From NCBI RefSeq assembly GCF_033958435.1, contig NC_134145.1, positions 34,189,501 through 34,253,500 of the forward strand: a stretch of DNA of 64,000 bases. The letters are read 5' to 3'. Made by a program: the position numbers and the translations under genes. The stretch's first letter is position 1; each line of letters opens with the position of its first letter. Shown one piece after another: positions 23,700-34,378 of this stretch. The stretch is from Carettochelys insculpta (taxonomy: Eukaryota; Chordata; Testudines; Carettochelyidae). The notes under the pieces were generated by a model that worked only from the letters and a program-made list of their open reading frames with translations, had not been told where the DNA came from and ran no database searches.

Positions 23700-24770
23700 A
23701 TCGCTGGGGAAAGCTGGCCCGGGGGCCTTCCGTGTTCGTGCTAAGCACCCGTGTTACCTGAACCTGGCGCGCATGTATCATTTCCCGTACTGACTCGGGC
23801 ATAATTTCCCACCCTCCGCCCTTAGCGGCAGCAAGTTTCTGGCCGGGATCGCGCTTGATTCCCACCTTTGCACGGGGCTAGTGCTGCTCCGCGCGCAGCC
23901 GGCACCCCGCCCGGACCGGAGAGAACAGAGCCCCGGGGTCCCGCTCGGGGAGCGGCTCTGGCCGCGGCCAAGCAGACAAGGACGCTTGGGCCCGGCGGCG
24001 CTCACCCCGGGAGCGAGTCCGCGCCCCGCCCCGCACACCCGCAGTAGCGGGAGCCCCAGGGGCGGCCCCGCCCCCACCGCCCGGAGGGACACTGCGGGCG
24101 GCCGAGAAGGGCCCCGCCCTGCGGCGGGAGGGGTAGCGCTGCCGCGACCTTGTCCCCCGGCCTCCCGAGGGAGCGACGGCTTCCCCCCGCCCCCGCGGCC
24201 GGGCCCGCCCCTCTCCCAGCCTCCTCCGCGGCTCCCCCGCCCCTTGTCCCTAGCCCGGTGCCGCCGCCGCCGCCGCCTGTCTGCCGGACTCGCCGCCGCT
24301 GCCCCTCGCCCCAGGCCCCGCGCAGTCAGCCCAGTCCCCGGCAGCCCGCGCTGCTCGCCGAGCCGCCATGAGCTGGGGCGCGGAGCTGTGGGTGAGTCGC
24401 CGCTGGCGCCGCATTGTGTCTGCGACTCGCCCGCTCCTGGGCAGCGAGGGACCTCCCAGGGGAGCGGGGCCGGGCCGGGCCGTGCCGGGCCTTTGTTAGC
24501 AGCCGAGCCGCCCGGAGGTGGGGGAGGGGCCCTGGGGAAGGGGCTAGCGGCAGGGGTGGGGGCTGGGATGCTGGGCGGGCGTGGCTGCGCGGGGAATGGC
24601 GGGCGGTGGGGCTTCAGGAGAGTGCAGGGTCCGAGCTTCCCGTGGCCCTTACCGCGGCTGCCAGGCAGCGGCAGCGGCAGCGAGGGGCTGCTGGGGGGAG
24701 TGGCCCTGGGGAATCGTCTTTTGGGAACCACGCCGGTGCTGTAAGGACGGCGGGGGCCTGAGGAGGGAAG
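23700..24770 (+). promoter_or_regulatory. FNBP1L: CpG-island promoter of the F-BAR gene
   Basis: GC content rises sharply here and CpG is dense, unlike the AT-rich flanks. There are multiple GC boxes (CCCCGCCC, CCGCCCCTTG, GGGAGGGGC) and a (CCG)n run at 24259-24275 in the presumed 5' UTR. No TATA box is placed near a plausible start, as expected for a housekeeping-type dispersed promoter. The island spans exon 1 and the first 0.4 kb of intron 1. The exact transcription start cannot be read from sequence alone. Large open frames on both strands here are composition artefacts. Confidence 0.85.
24368..24391 (+). CDS. FNBP1L: FNBP1L (Toca-1 family F-BAR adaptor), coding part of exon 1
   Basis: Eight codons read MSWGAELW and end at a consensus donor (GTGAGT at 24392), so intron 1 has phase 0. 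The start sits in a strong Kozak context (GCCGCCATGA) inside a CpG island. MSWGTELW followed by an intron is the N-terminus shared by FNBP1L and FNBP1; TRIP10/CIP4 starts MDWGTELW. In these proteins the segment opens the F-BAR domain, which binds and bends membranes; an HR1 region (Cdc42 binding) and an SH3 domain (N-WASP, dynamin) follow, coupling endocytosis to actin assembly. Thr5 to Ala is the only change from the usual signature. The FNBP1L choice over FNBP1 is a lean only. No other exon is found in the window. Confidence 0.7.
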
Positions 24771-24853
24771 AAGGGGGTGAAAAGGACTTTCCCGTTTGTT
24801 CAGCCCTTTGTGGGGAGTCGCCTGTGGCCGGTCCAGAGGCTGCTGAGCTCTGA

Positions 24854-25060
24854 AAACGGCAAGCAGCCCTGGGGCACCTTACGGGCTAACGGGTATTTTG
24901 GAGCAGAAGCTTTCGTGGGCAAAGACCCGCTTCGGCAGATGCATCTTGGGTCTTTGCCCACGAAAGCTTCTGCTCCAAAATACCCGTTAGCCCATAAGGT
25001 GCCCCAGGGCTTCTTGCTGTTTTTGCAGGTGCAGACTAGCAGGGCGACTCCTGTGATGCT
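24854..25060. mobile_element. Penelope-like 3' ends forming a near-perfect palindrome
   Basis: The left arm (24854-24945) and right arm (24946-25022) are inverted copies of the same Penelope 3' region. Shared text includes CACCTTACGGGCTAACGGGT, GGAGCAGAAGCTTTCGTGGG and GGGCAAAGACCC. The hinge is around GCAGATGCATCTTGG. After the right arm comes the 3' terminus (GGTGCAGACTAGCAGGGCGA). Arms are about 95% identical by eye, so the event is recent. It sits 0.46 kb downstream of exon 1, inside the transcription unit. Confidence 0.85.
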
Positions 25061-25064
25061 GAAC

Positions 25065-27500
25065 TCTAGAAATAGACAGCAGTGAGGTGCGGCAGTGTAG
25101 AAGAGGGTTTAGTGACGGGTGGGCACCGTAAAGTCTGCCGTTGCCTGCCTTTGGGCACCTGAGCAGTGGCATTGAATTTGGAGACTATTCAGATTCATAG
25201 AGCTACTCTCAGGTGTATTTGTGGGACTAGAACCATAGTTCTACGGGGATTGAAAAGAGGTGACTGTGACTGTATGCGCTTACTGATAGCAGCGAATTGT
25301 CAGGACAGTTCACTGTTTTTGAAAAAAGGATGGGTCCCACAAACCAATCGAGGTGTCATCTCACGAGGCACAGTGATTCTGTAATAATTGCCTAAAATAT
25401 TACAATATAATACAGGGAATTGGGCTGTTACTGTCCTGTGGTGGTGCTTGTCTGAAGCGTGCATGGCTCTTTTTATTACTATAAAGCGTTTTAATTCTGC
25501 TAACAGTAATTATAGAGGGACTGCTAGTGCCACTGGTTTTAAAACACTGTTAAAACCAGTGTTTTAAGTATCCTGATGTCTAACCCACTTCAGGGTGAAT
25601 CAACATATGATACATTTTGTACACTAGCATGCCTACCATTGTTACCACAAATGGAACATTCGTGGTTGCAGTGGTGGTAAATTTTGGGAAAAAAAATGCC
25701 CGCTGCTTAGATGTATTCTGTTTTCGATTTTTAAATGCCTTCTGCTATATGTAGAACTAGCTATTATTATGATTACTATCTACTGATTTATTTGTTAAAA
25801 AAAGAGTGTGGAGCGAACAGGCTATTTTTCTGGTAAGAACACAATATTGGTAAAATAGATAGAGCTTGATTGTTTGAAGCAGTCTGGTCAGTATTGCTTC
25901 ATTTTGTCTCCAGTCTGATAGTTCTATGTTTTATAAATGGAATAAAAGAGATTTGTTGGGATGTTTATGTAATAGCGTGACATGTTTTTTATTCCATATA
26001 AGACACTTGTTTGAGAGGTATCAGTATTTAGATTTAAATCTTTTTAGAATATGGATTATCTTTCTGCTCTGTCGTTGTACAGCATCTAGTTCAATGGGGT
26101 ACCCATGTTCATTGAGCATCTAGCTCAGTGAGGTACCTAGTCCTGATGATATAAATGATAAATAATACTAACATTGGTTCACATCGCTACAAAAAACTGT
26201 AGGCCATGTCTTTAGATGATGTTACAGGTTAATGCTTTCAGTTTTTTCGTACTTGGGATAATAGGAGTTTACGTGATATGAAGACTGAATTTTCTTGTTT
26301 AAGCTCCTAAACAAGCTATTTTAAAAGCCAAAGTCTAGTCAACTTATTTATTGTGTATTTTGGCAGTTTCAAAAGCAGATTCACCCCCTGCTTGTGAGTG
26401 ACATTAAATTTCTGTACTCAGAGACTTCAAAATATTAAGTGCAAGATTGCCATCATCTAACATGTAAAGAGGCATAAATGAAAGTTGGATCTTGAATTTG
26501 CACTTATTTGAATTACCAGTATTTGGGACATAGGAAACAGACAAAGCAGTTGAAAGATAGAGTTATAGCCAAGGAAGCTTAAAGTTTATCATTTAGCTAT
26601 TAAGTGTTGTTTCCAATTCATTAATTGCTCATGTGCATTAATTTTAAGAACACTGTTAAGCTTTTGAAACTTAGAGGTTTTTTTCATTCTCATGCCTACA
26701 TTTCATATTGATAAAATTCATATAATTATTTTAGCTGAATACTCTTCCTGCTTACAATAACAAAACATGAGATGGAGTAAATGTTCCAAGAATATGGAGT
26801 TTCATTATTAAATGGTACAAGGTCTGTATGCTCTAAATAAGTGGTTTTTAAAAATGCTCAGTAATAGGTACCTTTATATTTTTAAAAAAAAACAAATCAT
26901 TTTCTTTGGTGTGACTACCAAGGCAGTATTTTGTGTTCCTCCTGCTGACTGCAATATCTGTCATCTGTTCCTTAAACTGTTTTGATATCAGTTGACATAA
27001 AAATAAAGATGTTTTGACATAAGACAAAACACAATTTAGGTTTTTGTTTTTGTTTTTTTTCGTGAAAAACACCCACTTCAAACTAAGCTAAAAACATTTG
27101 AAAAAGAATAAATATTAAGCTTTAGTGGGACAGTTGTGAACAATTTATGGTGTATTTTCATGTTTAGATAAAGCAGATTAAAGTGATGAGTCAATTGACT
27201 CTTGTGGTCCAGAACCTGTACAGTTGTCAGACACAGAATATGCCCATTGACCATGTATATAATTCCCTTTTTATTTTTATTTATTTATTTATTTTTAAAT
27301 CTTCCCATTGTTGCCAGTACCCCTGCAGGCCCAGTAGTTACTGGTAGCGATGACTGTGAGCACTAGTCTAAATAGAGTACTAGATGATTCTGGTATTTCA
27401 TCCATCCTGTTTTATAGGCCTGTTTAGTGCAGCTTAGATGAACTACTGAAAGTTCATGAGTGCCTGAAGTCTTGACTTTGTTAATACTTGCACCAAGACT
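25065..27500. other. Intron sequence without recognisable repeats or genes
   Basis: AT-rich, no convincing reading frame. Short poly-A/T tracts near 26880 and 27040-27060. An imperfect inverted motif (CTGGTTTTAAAACACTG then TTAAAACCAGTGTTTTAAG) is at 25528-25568. Confidence 0.4.
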
Positions 27501-27504
27501 AGTA

Positions 27505-27632
27505 ACTAGAGCTCTGCACAGATACAAAATTTATATCTCCATCCATAGCTGCATATATGAGCCATGAATATCCACATCCACAGATGCGGATATAAAGCAG
27601 ATATCTGAGGATTTGCAGGGCTTTATTAGTAA
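27505..27632. mobile_element. Short MITE-like DNA transposon fragment
   Basis: Starts GAGCTCTGCACAGATACAAA and ends GGATTTGCAGGGCTTTATT, with internal repeats of ATATCCACATCC and GCGGATATAAAG that fold back. It resembles a common reptile GCGGATA-type MITE. Too decayed for a firm class. Confidence 0.4.
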
Positions 27633-28514
27633 CAATGGGAAATTTTCAGAAATAAAGCTGTTGTACATGAGCTAAAGGGAAGACACAGCCTATTCACCAT
27701 CTAGATTGCTGTACCATCATCTGGTGTCTGGAAAGTGGCTTCTCTTCTGAAATTGTGATTCTACTTAAGAATTAGTGTTGGGTATGTATAGGTGAGGAAC
27801 TGGAGAGAAGCATTAGGGAATTAAATAAAACAAAAGCAAACCGTCAGATCTTAGTTTGTGTTGTATTTTTTGATGCAGTTACAGAATTAAGTATCATGCA
27901 TTGTAGTTACATTTTTTATATATAATCTTTGTAGTCTGTAGCTATATCAGTTATACCATGCCAGAAGTTTCTTGGTGGAGTGATATTTTCTACATTATTT
28001 ACATATTTTTTTTCCAACAAACCATTTTTTAAGCACAGTGTACTCCAGAGCTTGTGTATCTTGGCCAATATATGTACGTCTTGGGTGGGCTGAAATATGT
28101 TGCTGGATTTTATACCTCAGCACACCCAATATGTGTATATATTGGGTGAACAGAGTGCCCCCTTTTGTGTGTTAGTGCTTACATATACGTGTATATTTTT
28201 CTTACTTAACAAGATTCCTTTAAAATAATGGGAACTAAAAATAATGAAAATGCTTGTTAGTTTAAGCTGACATATCTGTAGAATTGCTTTCTTTTGCAGT
28301 TTTTCTTCACATTAAATAAAAAATTCCTCCATCTCCATTTCTTCAATCTGTCATATCCTGTTACAAATTTCTGGACCATTTCAAGTGTTATTCCCTGTCT
28401 AGTTTTATTTTCACTAGTGTATTTATTTTTATGTTCACGCCTGAAGCATATTCTTAATGCATGTCCCTTAACAAATTTTAAAATATTATTTGTCATTGTG
28501 TCTTGGTGAGGATG

Positions 28515-28720
28515 GTTACACTAGTGGGGTCTTGGGTTCTAGTCCCATTCCAGCTGTCACTATTTGTGTCTTTGTGTGTATTACTCTGTCCATAATTTTC
28601 CCAATCTGTAAAATATCACTAATATCTACTTTACATAGGTTAATTTATATTTGTAAAACCTGAAATTCTCTCACAAAAGATGCTATGTACTGATAAAATA
28701 TTATACTGCTATATTTTATT
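28515..28720 (+). mobile_element. Decayed MIR-type (CORE) SINE
   Basis: Contains GTCTTGGGTTCTAGTCCCAT, a long middle with CAATCTGTAAAATATCAC (MIR: CATCTGTAAAATGGG), and a tail CAAAAGATGCTATGTACTGA corresponding to GAAAGGCGCTATATAAATG. Ancient amniote SINE. Confidence 0.55.
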
Positions 28721-28724
28721 ATAG

Positions 28725-29945
28725 GAGTGAAAATGCTGATATTTTATTAAAGCAAAAATGCATTTTGGGGATTTAGCTAAATTTTAAATTTGTGTACTGT
28801 GTGTGCAGAGTGAGCTCATGCTCAGTGCAATAGCTGTTAGAGGATTACACATTTAATGGAACCATTTAAGTGTATGCTTAACTTTACTCACTGATTTCAA
28901 GGGGACTATCCATAATGTGTAAAATTAAGTATGAGCCTAAGTCTTTCCAATTGTGGAGCTGAAATTGTTAAACATCATTGTTGGCTATAATTTTACTTTC
29001 CTCGTGTGTAACGTGCATGGAGTTTTGTTCCTGTTGTGTATGTTATCCAAGAGGAAAACAGAGAGGTGACAGTTCGTCGTTAGCTAACTTGCTGAAATGT
29101 TTAGAAATTTGTTAAATGAATTTCTGTCATGAGTCAAAACTACTGAAATACTTAAGCCTTATTTTTATTGAAATGTTTCAGCATTTTTTGGGCATTTTGG
29201 AGTTGTCCTCTGTGACATACAAAAGCATATGGGTTACCTATTTTATGCATTTTAAATGTAGAGTATTTTAATTTTCTTGGAGTTTTTTCCATTAAGCCAA
29301 ATGTGAATTACTATTTTTTGTACTCCATTTCTAGTCACTTGGGGAGCTCCAGAACCATAGTAATTTTCAATCAAGTCCTTGGGGCTTTTTTGCATGGGCA
29401 TAACAGTCTGCTTCCATGGTGCACTATGCATGGTCAGGGCTTTAGTTTTCATTGCAAATTCATTAAGAAAAAAGTCTAACACTGATCCTTTTCGATTATG
29501 TTTGAAAAGCAACAATAAAAATGTTAGTTAGAACCTTATTAATCTATGCTAAATCTATGCATTTTCCTTCCTTGCATATATTTAAGAACATAAGCTGGAA
29601 TAAGATCACTTATGTTACTAAGACGACATTTTTTGCAGAATGTGTTGTAGAATGTTTACTAGTATATTGTTACGAGTACCTTGGGATAGAATTCCTGCAT
29701 CTTTCCATTTTAGGAAAGTGATCCCCATATTCTGAAATGAACATTTGAGTATTTTCATAATTTAAAATTGTTGCCCAAATAAGTGAGCTACTTGTATTTC
29801 ATGACGTGCCATCTTTATTTTGTTTTTTCCTTTATTGGTGACCTGATTTTTAGTCTGATCCAACAGTTCACTGAAGTCTCACTGACTGTAGTGAGCTTTG
29901 CCTGAGGTCCTCAGAATAGCACTGATTAGCCGCAACTCTCATTAA
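28725..29945. other. Intron sequence without recognisable repeats or genes
   Basis: AT-rich with no protein-like frame. Nothing named. Confidence 0.4.
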
Positions 29946-29948
29946 TTA

Positions 29949-30207
29949 GGGTATGTCTGTACTTACCTGGTGTTCGATTTTTGCCGTGTGTGTGAAGACA
30001 TGGCAAAATCGATCTCTCTGGGCTCCGATGTCGACACTGGTGCTCCATGCTATTGTGTGGAGTAAGGGAAGTTGGCGTTAATCTGAAGAGCCCCAGTCTA
30101 TACTAGAGCAGAAAGCTGATTCTCATACATCAATTCTAGCTATGCTGATGGTGTAGCTAGAATTGTGTACCTGGGATCGACTTTGTTCTGTAGTGTAGAC
30201 CAGACTT
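29949..30207. mobile_element. GGTCTAGTGTAGAC-type MITE, family B copy 1
   Basis: Starts GGGTATGTCTGTACTTACC and ends near TGTAGTGTAGACCAGACTT. Internal landmarks shared with copies at 33013, 34379 and 51943 are GATCTCTCTGGGCTCCGAT, GTGTGGAGTAAGGGAAGTTG and AGCTAGAATTGTGTACC. Ends are imperfect inverted repeats; the target duplication is eroded. Confidence 0.6.
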
Positions 30208-30439
30208 CAGTGAAAATTGGAAGTGCTCCTTTCCTCTGTGTCTGGCTCTTCCTTGCTAAATTTCAAAATTCAGTAATTAGCAATGAGTTTCGCAGTTGTT
30301 ACCGTGAACTAGTATAGTTCTACTTTATCTGACTTTATCTACTTTATTTTATGAGCTTAAAATTTTCTTCATGCAAGTATTTCCACTAGAGAAAGTGTTT
30401 GCGTCTGTCAGAAAGATTGTTATTTCCAATTGACAAACA

Positions 30440-30665
30440 GGCAAATGAGAATTGGTTATGCCAGTTAATGATCTCCTTAGTCCAGTGTGTTGTCTCTGAG
30501 GGTGACCGGTACCAGATCTTTGAAAGGAGATACAAGGATCCCTATAGTGAACAGCATAAAGTAATCTGCACGTTAGAGATTTCTTCCTAACCTCATTGAT
30601 GGCTGGCTAATGCTCTGAAGAATGAGGGTTTGTGTTTCTTCCAGTTTGTATTCTATGTAATGTAA
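30440..30665 (-). mobile_element. Old CR1/L3-type LINE 3' end
   Basis: Contains CCTTAGTCCAGTGTGTTGTC, GTGACCGGTACCAGATCTTT and AAAGTAATCTGCACG, which correspond to the reverse of the CR1-related LINE 3' end seen in plus orientation at 60400-60507. The open frame it carries (30399-30590) is incidental. Confidence 0.5.
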
Positions 30666-30705
30666 CTGGATAGCTATACAGAAAAGGAGACTATTTTTTA
30701 TGAGA

Positions 30706-30795
30706 ACGAGAAGTCTTGTGGCACCTTATAGACTAACAGATATTTTGGAGCATAAGCTGTTGTGGGTAAAGACCCACTTCATCAGATGCATGATG
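30706..30795 (-). mobile_element. Penelope-like element 3' fragment
   Basis: GTGGCACCTTATAGACTAAC, then TTTTGGAGCATAAGCTGTTG, TGGGTAAAGACCCACTTCAT, CAGATGCATGA. Short, minus-oriented. Confidence 0.7.
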
Positions 30796-31267
30796 AATGT
30801 TTTATATTTATTCATATTTTTAATGAATTCATTTGGGCTCTTGGCCTCAGTCATGTCATATGGCATGAATGCCACAAGCTCTGTGTGTGTGTGTGTGGCT
30901 AGTCCTTCATAATTGTCGGAATGGCCAATCCTGATGATTATTTTGAAATAATTTTGAAAGCTTTAAAAGGTCTTTGGTAGAATAAAGCAAATCCTCTGGC
31001 ATAAGGAAATGTTTCTTTAGTCTTAAATCTTAATATACTGTGAACTGATTTGCTAGTTTGTTCACAAATAGCGCAAAGAATGCTAATTTATCAAATGTGC
31101 AGATTTCCTGTAGATATTTTTCAGTGTGTTGAAACTTTGAAAAAATTACCCCATTTCTCCCATGCTTCCATTTGTACCCTCTTTCTGTCCAAGGAGTGCT
31201 AAGTAGTAACCCCTTAGTGATGGCTCCTTAGTTTGGCATGCAGGTTGCTGTTGAGCTGTGGAATGGA

Positions 31268-31372
31268 ATGTGATGAAGATGATCCTGTGGCTGAAGTATA
31301 GACTAGAAGTCTAGATACTGAGTTTTGTTTCTGGATCTGCTCCAGACTTGTGTGATCTTGGGTAAGTAGTAG
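31268..31372 (+). mobile_element. MIR-type SINE fragment
   Basis: The core reads TCTAGATACTGAGTTTTGTT, then CTGGATCTGCTCCAGACTTG and TGTGATCTTGGGTAAGTAG, matching the MIR region CTGGGTTCAAATCC...TGTGTGACCTTGGGCAAGT. Confidence 0.55.
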
Positions 31373-31374
31373 GG

Positions 31375-31530
31375 AAATTGTAGAATCTACATCACTGGAG
31401 ATTTTAAGACCAATTTAGACAAGCCTCAGTCAGCAATGGTCTAGATAATACTTACTACTTCCACGTGTGCAGAGGATTGCACTAAAGGTGACCTCTCGAG
31501 GTTCTTTCCAGTCCTGTGATTCTATAAGGT
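31375..31530 (+). mobile_element. CR1 LINE 3' tail
   Basis: Contains TCTACATCACTGGAGATTTT, GACCTCTCGAGGTTCTTTCC and the terminal TGTGATTCTATAAG, the CR1 3' UTR signature. Only the last 150 bp is present. Confidence 0.75.
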
Positions 31531-32116
31531 GTTCAGTCTTTCAGTGCCCAGCTGAATTGATCTGTCCACATGGGCACCTTTTGTTGTCAAAACTTGTTGA
31601 TCAGGGGATGTTTCTTCAGACTCCCCTGGACAACAACAAGTTTTAAGGACAAAAATGCCAATATAGACACAGCAATACCTTCTGCTGGCCCAGTGATGAA
31701 ACAATGGAAGAAAACTTCATACTGAACATCCCAGGTCCAAATGTTACTCTAACAGCATTTTGTTTTAGTTTAGAAAGAGTTTAGTATTTGTATTCTTCCA
31801 GCAGTTGTCTTATTCACAAGCATCTGACCCTTTCTGCTACTGTTTCCAGGAAGAGTTAGTCATTGGCTCCAAGATTTTTTAATAATTTTGTGTGCTGAGT
31901 TGGCAAAAATACTGCCAGAGGTGGTGGTTTTTTTTTAATGCCAGGACTTGGTGGTGTTTAAGTAGCAGCAGCCCGAGCCATTGGGTGGGCTGGGTGGGTA
32001 GGACGGCTCCTCTCTCTTTTTTTTTTTTTAATTACAAAAAAGGCACTGTGTTCAATTAAGGGGTTTTCTGCAATAAGTTGACTAAATGTGTGTGTGTTTT
32101 TGTGTATCCCTTTCAG

Positions 32117-32262
32117 AATCTTGACAAGAGGGATAGCTGTGTTAGTCTGTATACTATCAAAACAAAAAACTCAAGTAGCACTTTAAAGATGAACAAAATT
32201 TATTAGGTGATGAGGTTTTGTGGGAGAGACCCACTTCTTCAGATCCTTAGATCAGATCTTCA
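32117..32262 (-). mobile_element. Penelope-like element 3' fragment
   Basis: GGATAGCTGTGTTAGTCTGT (terminal segment, minus orientation), then AGTAGCACTTTAAAGATG, TTTTGTGGGAGAGACCCACT and CTTCAGATC. It abuts the inverted duplication that begins at 32269. Confidence 0.7.
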
Positions 32263-32268
32263 GAATCT

Positions 32269-32376
32269 TGTTAGATTCCTCCTGGCACTGTCTCCACCTC
32301 CCTGGTCTGAAACACTGTTAGTCACTTATTTTCTATTACAATTACATGTGTTTCTGATTTTATTTTTGACTCCTTG
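32269..32376 (+). repeat. Left arm (A) of a 108-bp inverted duplication of flanking DNA
   Basis: Non-transposon-looking sequence (TTCCTCCTGGCACTGTCTCC, TTATTTTCTATTACAATTAC) reappears as its reverse complement at 32625-32732, about 92% identical by eye. The palindromic transposon 32376-32624 lies exactly between the arms. Confidence 0.9.
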
Positions 32377-32624
32377 ACTACGTCTGCACTAGCCCAAATC
32401 TTCGAAATGGGATTACTAATGAGGTACTGAAATACGTATTCAGTGCCTCATTAGCATGCCACCAGCCGCGGCACTTCAAATTACTGTGGCTTGTCCAGGC
32501 AAAGTGCCGTGGCCGGTGGCATGCTAATGAGGCGCTGAATGTGTATTTCAGTACCTCATTAGTAATCTTCGAAATGGCCATTTGCAAGGCCATTTCGAAG
32601 ATTTGGACTGGTGTAGACATAGCC
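32376..32624. mobile_element. Palindromic DNA transposon at the hinge of an inverted duplication
   Basis: Ends GACTACGTCTGCACTAGCCC and TGGTGTAGACATAGCC. Inner palindromes (CTGAAATACGTATTCAG) and TTCGAAATGG motifs are the same as in the 5851-6271 and 44506-44587 elements. Right arm is slightly longer at the terminal AATGGCCATTTGCAAGGCCA segment. Confidence 0.8.
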
Positions 32625-32732
32625 CAGGAGTCATAAATAAAATCAGAAAATGCATGTAATTGTAACAGAAAATAAGTGACTAACAGTTTTTCAGACCAGG
32701 GAGGTGGCAACAGTGCCAGGAGGAGTCTAACA
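32625..32732 (-). repeat. Right arm (A') of the inverted duplication
   Basis: Reverse complement of 32269-32376 with a handful of changes (for example GAGTCATAAATAAAATCAG against GAGTCAAAAATAAAATCAG). It is followed by one further transposon terminus at 32733-32777 (GGCCATTTCGAAGATTTGGG ... GTAGACACAGCC). Confidence 0.9.
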
Positions 32733-33012
32733 ATTTGCATGGCCATTTCGAAGATTTGGGCTAGTGTAGACACAGCCCTTGTGACTTAATTTGAATATGG
32801 ATTTGGCATTCTGACTGATTTTTCAAGGAAGTCCATTTAACTATACATAGGGTGCTACAAATCCTGGAGAGATATGGAATGCTTAACATTGGAAAAAGGG
32901 TCTCTGCCTTCCTTGTCAGAGTCCTTACTCAAAATTCTGAAAGCTGACTATGTCAAGGGAGTGCAAATGTTACTATGTCTAGCCTGATTTTCTGAATCAG
33001 AAGAGCAGGAGG

Positions 33013-33299
33013 GAATATCTATACTTACCAGAAGATCAACCCAGTCATTGTCGATCTTCCGGGGTTCAATTTCATGTGCCCAGTGGTGACATGCTAAATC
33101 AAAACATCAGGGCTCAACAGTCGACCTTGGTGTTCCTCACTCTTGTGAGGAGTAAGGGAGGTTGACAAGAGTTTCTCCATTGACCTCCCTCTGTGTGGAT
33201 GGCCTGATAAATTGATCTTTGGTTGATTCTACGTACACAATTGCTATAGCTGGAATTGTGTATCTAAGAGAGTTTTTCAGGTCTAGTGTAAACTTGCCC
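33013..33299. mobile_element. Family B MITE, copy 2
   Basis: GGGAATATCTATACTTACCA to AGGTCTAGTGTAAACTTGCC. Shares CGATCTTCCGGGGTTCAATT, GAGGAGTAAGGGAGGTTGAC and CTATAGCTGGAATTGTGTA with the 51943 copy. Confidence 0.65.
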
Positions 33300-33414
33300 T
33301 AGAATTACACATCCTTTCTACCTCAGTGATGCAGAGGATTTCTTCAAAGAGAAAGACGAAGAGGATTTCTATCAAAATGATGTCTGGGGCATAATTCTTT
33401 GGAAGTGTCAATTA

Positions 33415-34067
33415 CAGAGCAAACCCTCGATTTAACAGACTCCGATATAATGGACTTTGGAAATAATGAACTCTGTCTGCCAGCCCTCCTGTCCACCCCC
33501 ACAATAAATGCTGGAGACTCTCCAGAGCCACCGCTGGTGCTGGAGGAGCTGCCTGAGTGGCTGGGGCTGGAGGGGCTGCTGGGGCCACCAGGGCCAGAGG
33601 AGCAGGGGGCATGCACTGTGGTAGGGTGCAGGAGCTCTCCTCCCCCAGACCTGTGTGCATGGAGCAAGTTTAGCACTGGCTGACGCTGCCTGCAGTGGCG
33701 AGGAGCAGCAGCCCTGAGGTTGGAGGCTGTTGCCCACTGGCAGACTGGGGGCGCAGCCATGCTCTACCTTTGCGTGGGTGGCTGGGAGCTGGGGCTGGAG
33801 GAGCCACAGTGCTGAGAGCTGCAGGAGGTGGAAGGAGCCAGTCCTGCATTCAGCTCCTCTCCTGGTAATTGGGAGAGGGAGATGGAGGTGTGAGGGGAAG
33901 AATGGGGCAGGAGAGGGGAAGAGAAGAGTGGGGCAGAGGACACTGGTGAGTGATGGGCTGGGAAGGTCAGTGCATCATCATACAATATAACCATTCAGAT
34001 ACAACTGACTTTTGGCATTAACAGACACCCCTTCCCCCCATTTGTCCATTAACTCAGGGGTTTACTG
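33415..34067. mobile_element. 653-bp Tc1/mariner-type (Tigger/pogo-like) non-autonomous element, TSD TA
   Basis: Left end CAGAGCAAACCCTCGATTTA; right end on the minus strand CAGTAAACCCCTGAGTTAAT. Both are followed by a second GATATAATGGAC/AATGGAC-type segment. TA dinucleotides flank both ends (33413-33414, 34068-34069). A GC-rich interior (33520-33960) replaces any transposase and creates overlapping false open frames in several phases. A truncated relative is at 53930-54170. Confidence 0.75.
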
Positions 34068-34378
34068 TACTGTCACAACTGTGGGAGGGGAAAAGTGTGG
34101 ATAAGGGTGAGTGTGTCACCAGGTTTTTAATTGTCACATTTGGAGATTTTCTCCCTCCCTGGTGAATGAGCATGTTTTGGGGATGCTGACAATTACCTAA
34201 CAAATGTTTGAAAAACAAAAAAAAATTGCTATCGGTTGTAGAGTTTTTACTAATGCTAAAAGTACAGATATACTCAATGCAGTGACTTAAAAAACGGAGG
34301 CTGCCCTGAAGAATCATTTGTGTGTTCAATCCTGAACCTAGGTTAGTGAATGTTGTATAGTATATGGATGCCTTCTGA

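Noticed and set aside
23778..24744. Two overlapping open frames of 317 (minus) and 287 (plus) codons
   Set aside because: Both are Pro/Gly/Arg/Ala-rich products of CpG-island composition and the plus frame runs through the exon 1 start codon and splice donor in another phase.
33344..33990. Cluster of frames up to 138 codons on both strands
   Set aside because: GC-rich filler of the Tigger-like element; no transposase motif such as DDE or HTH is present.
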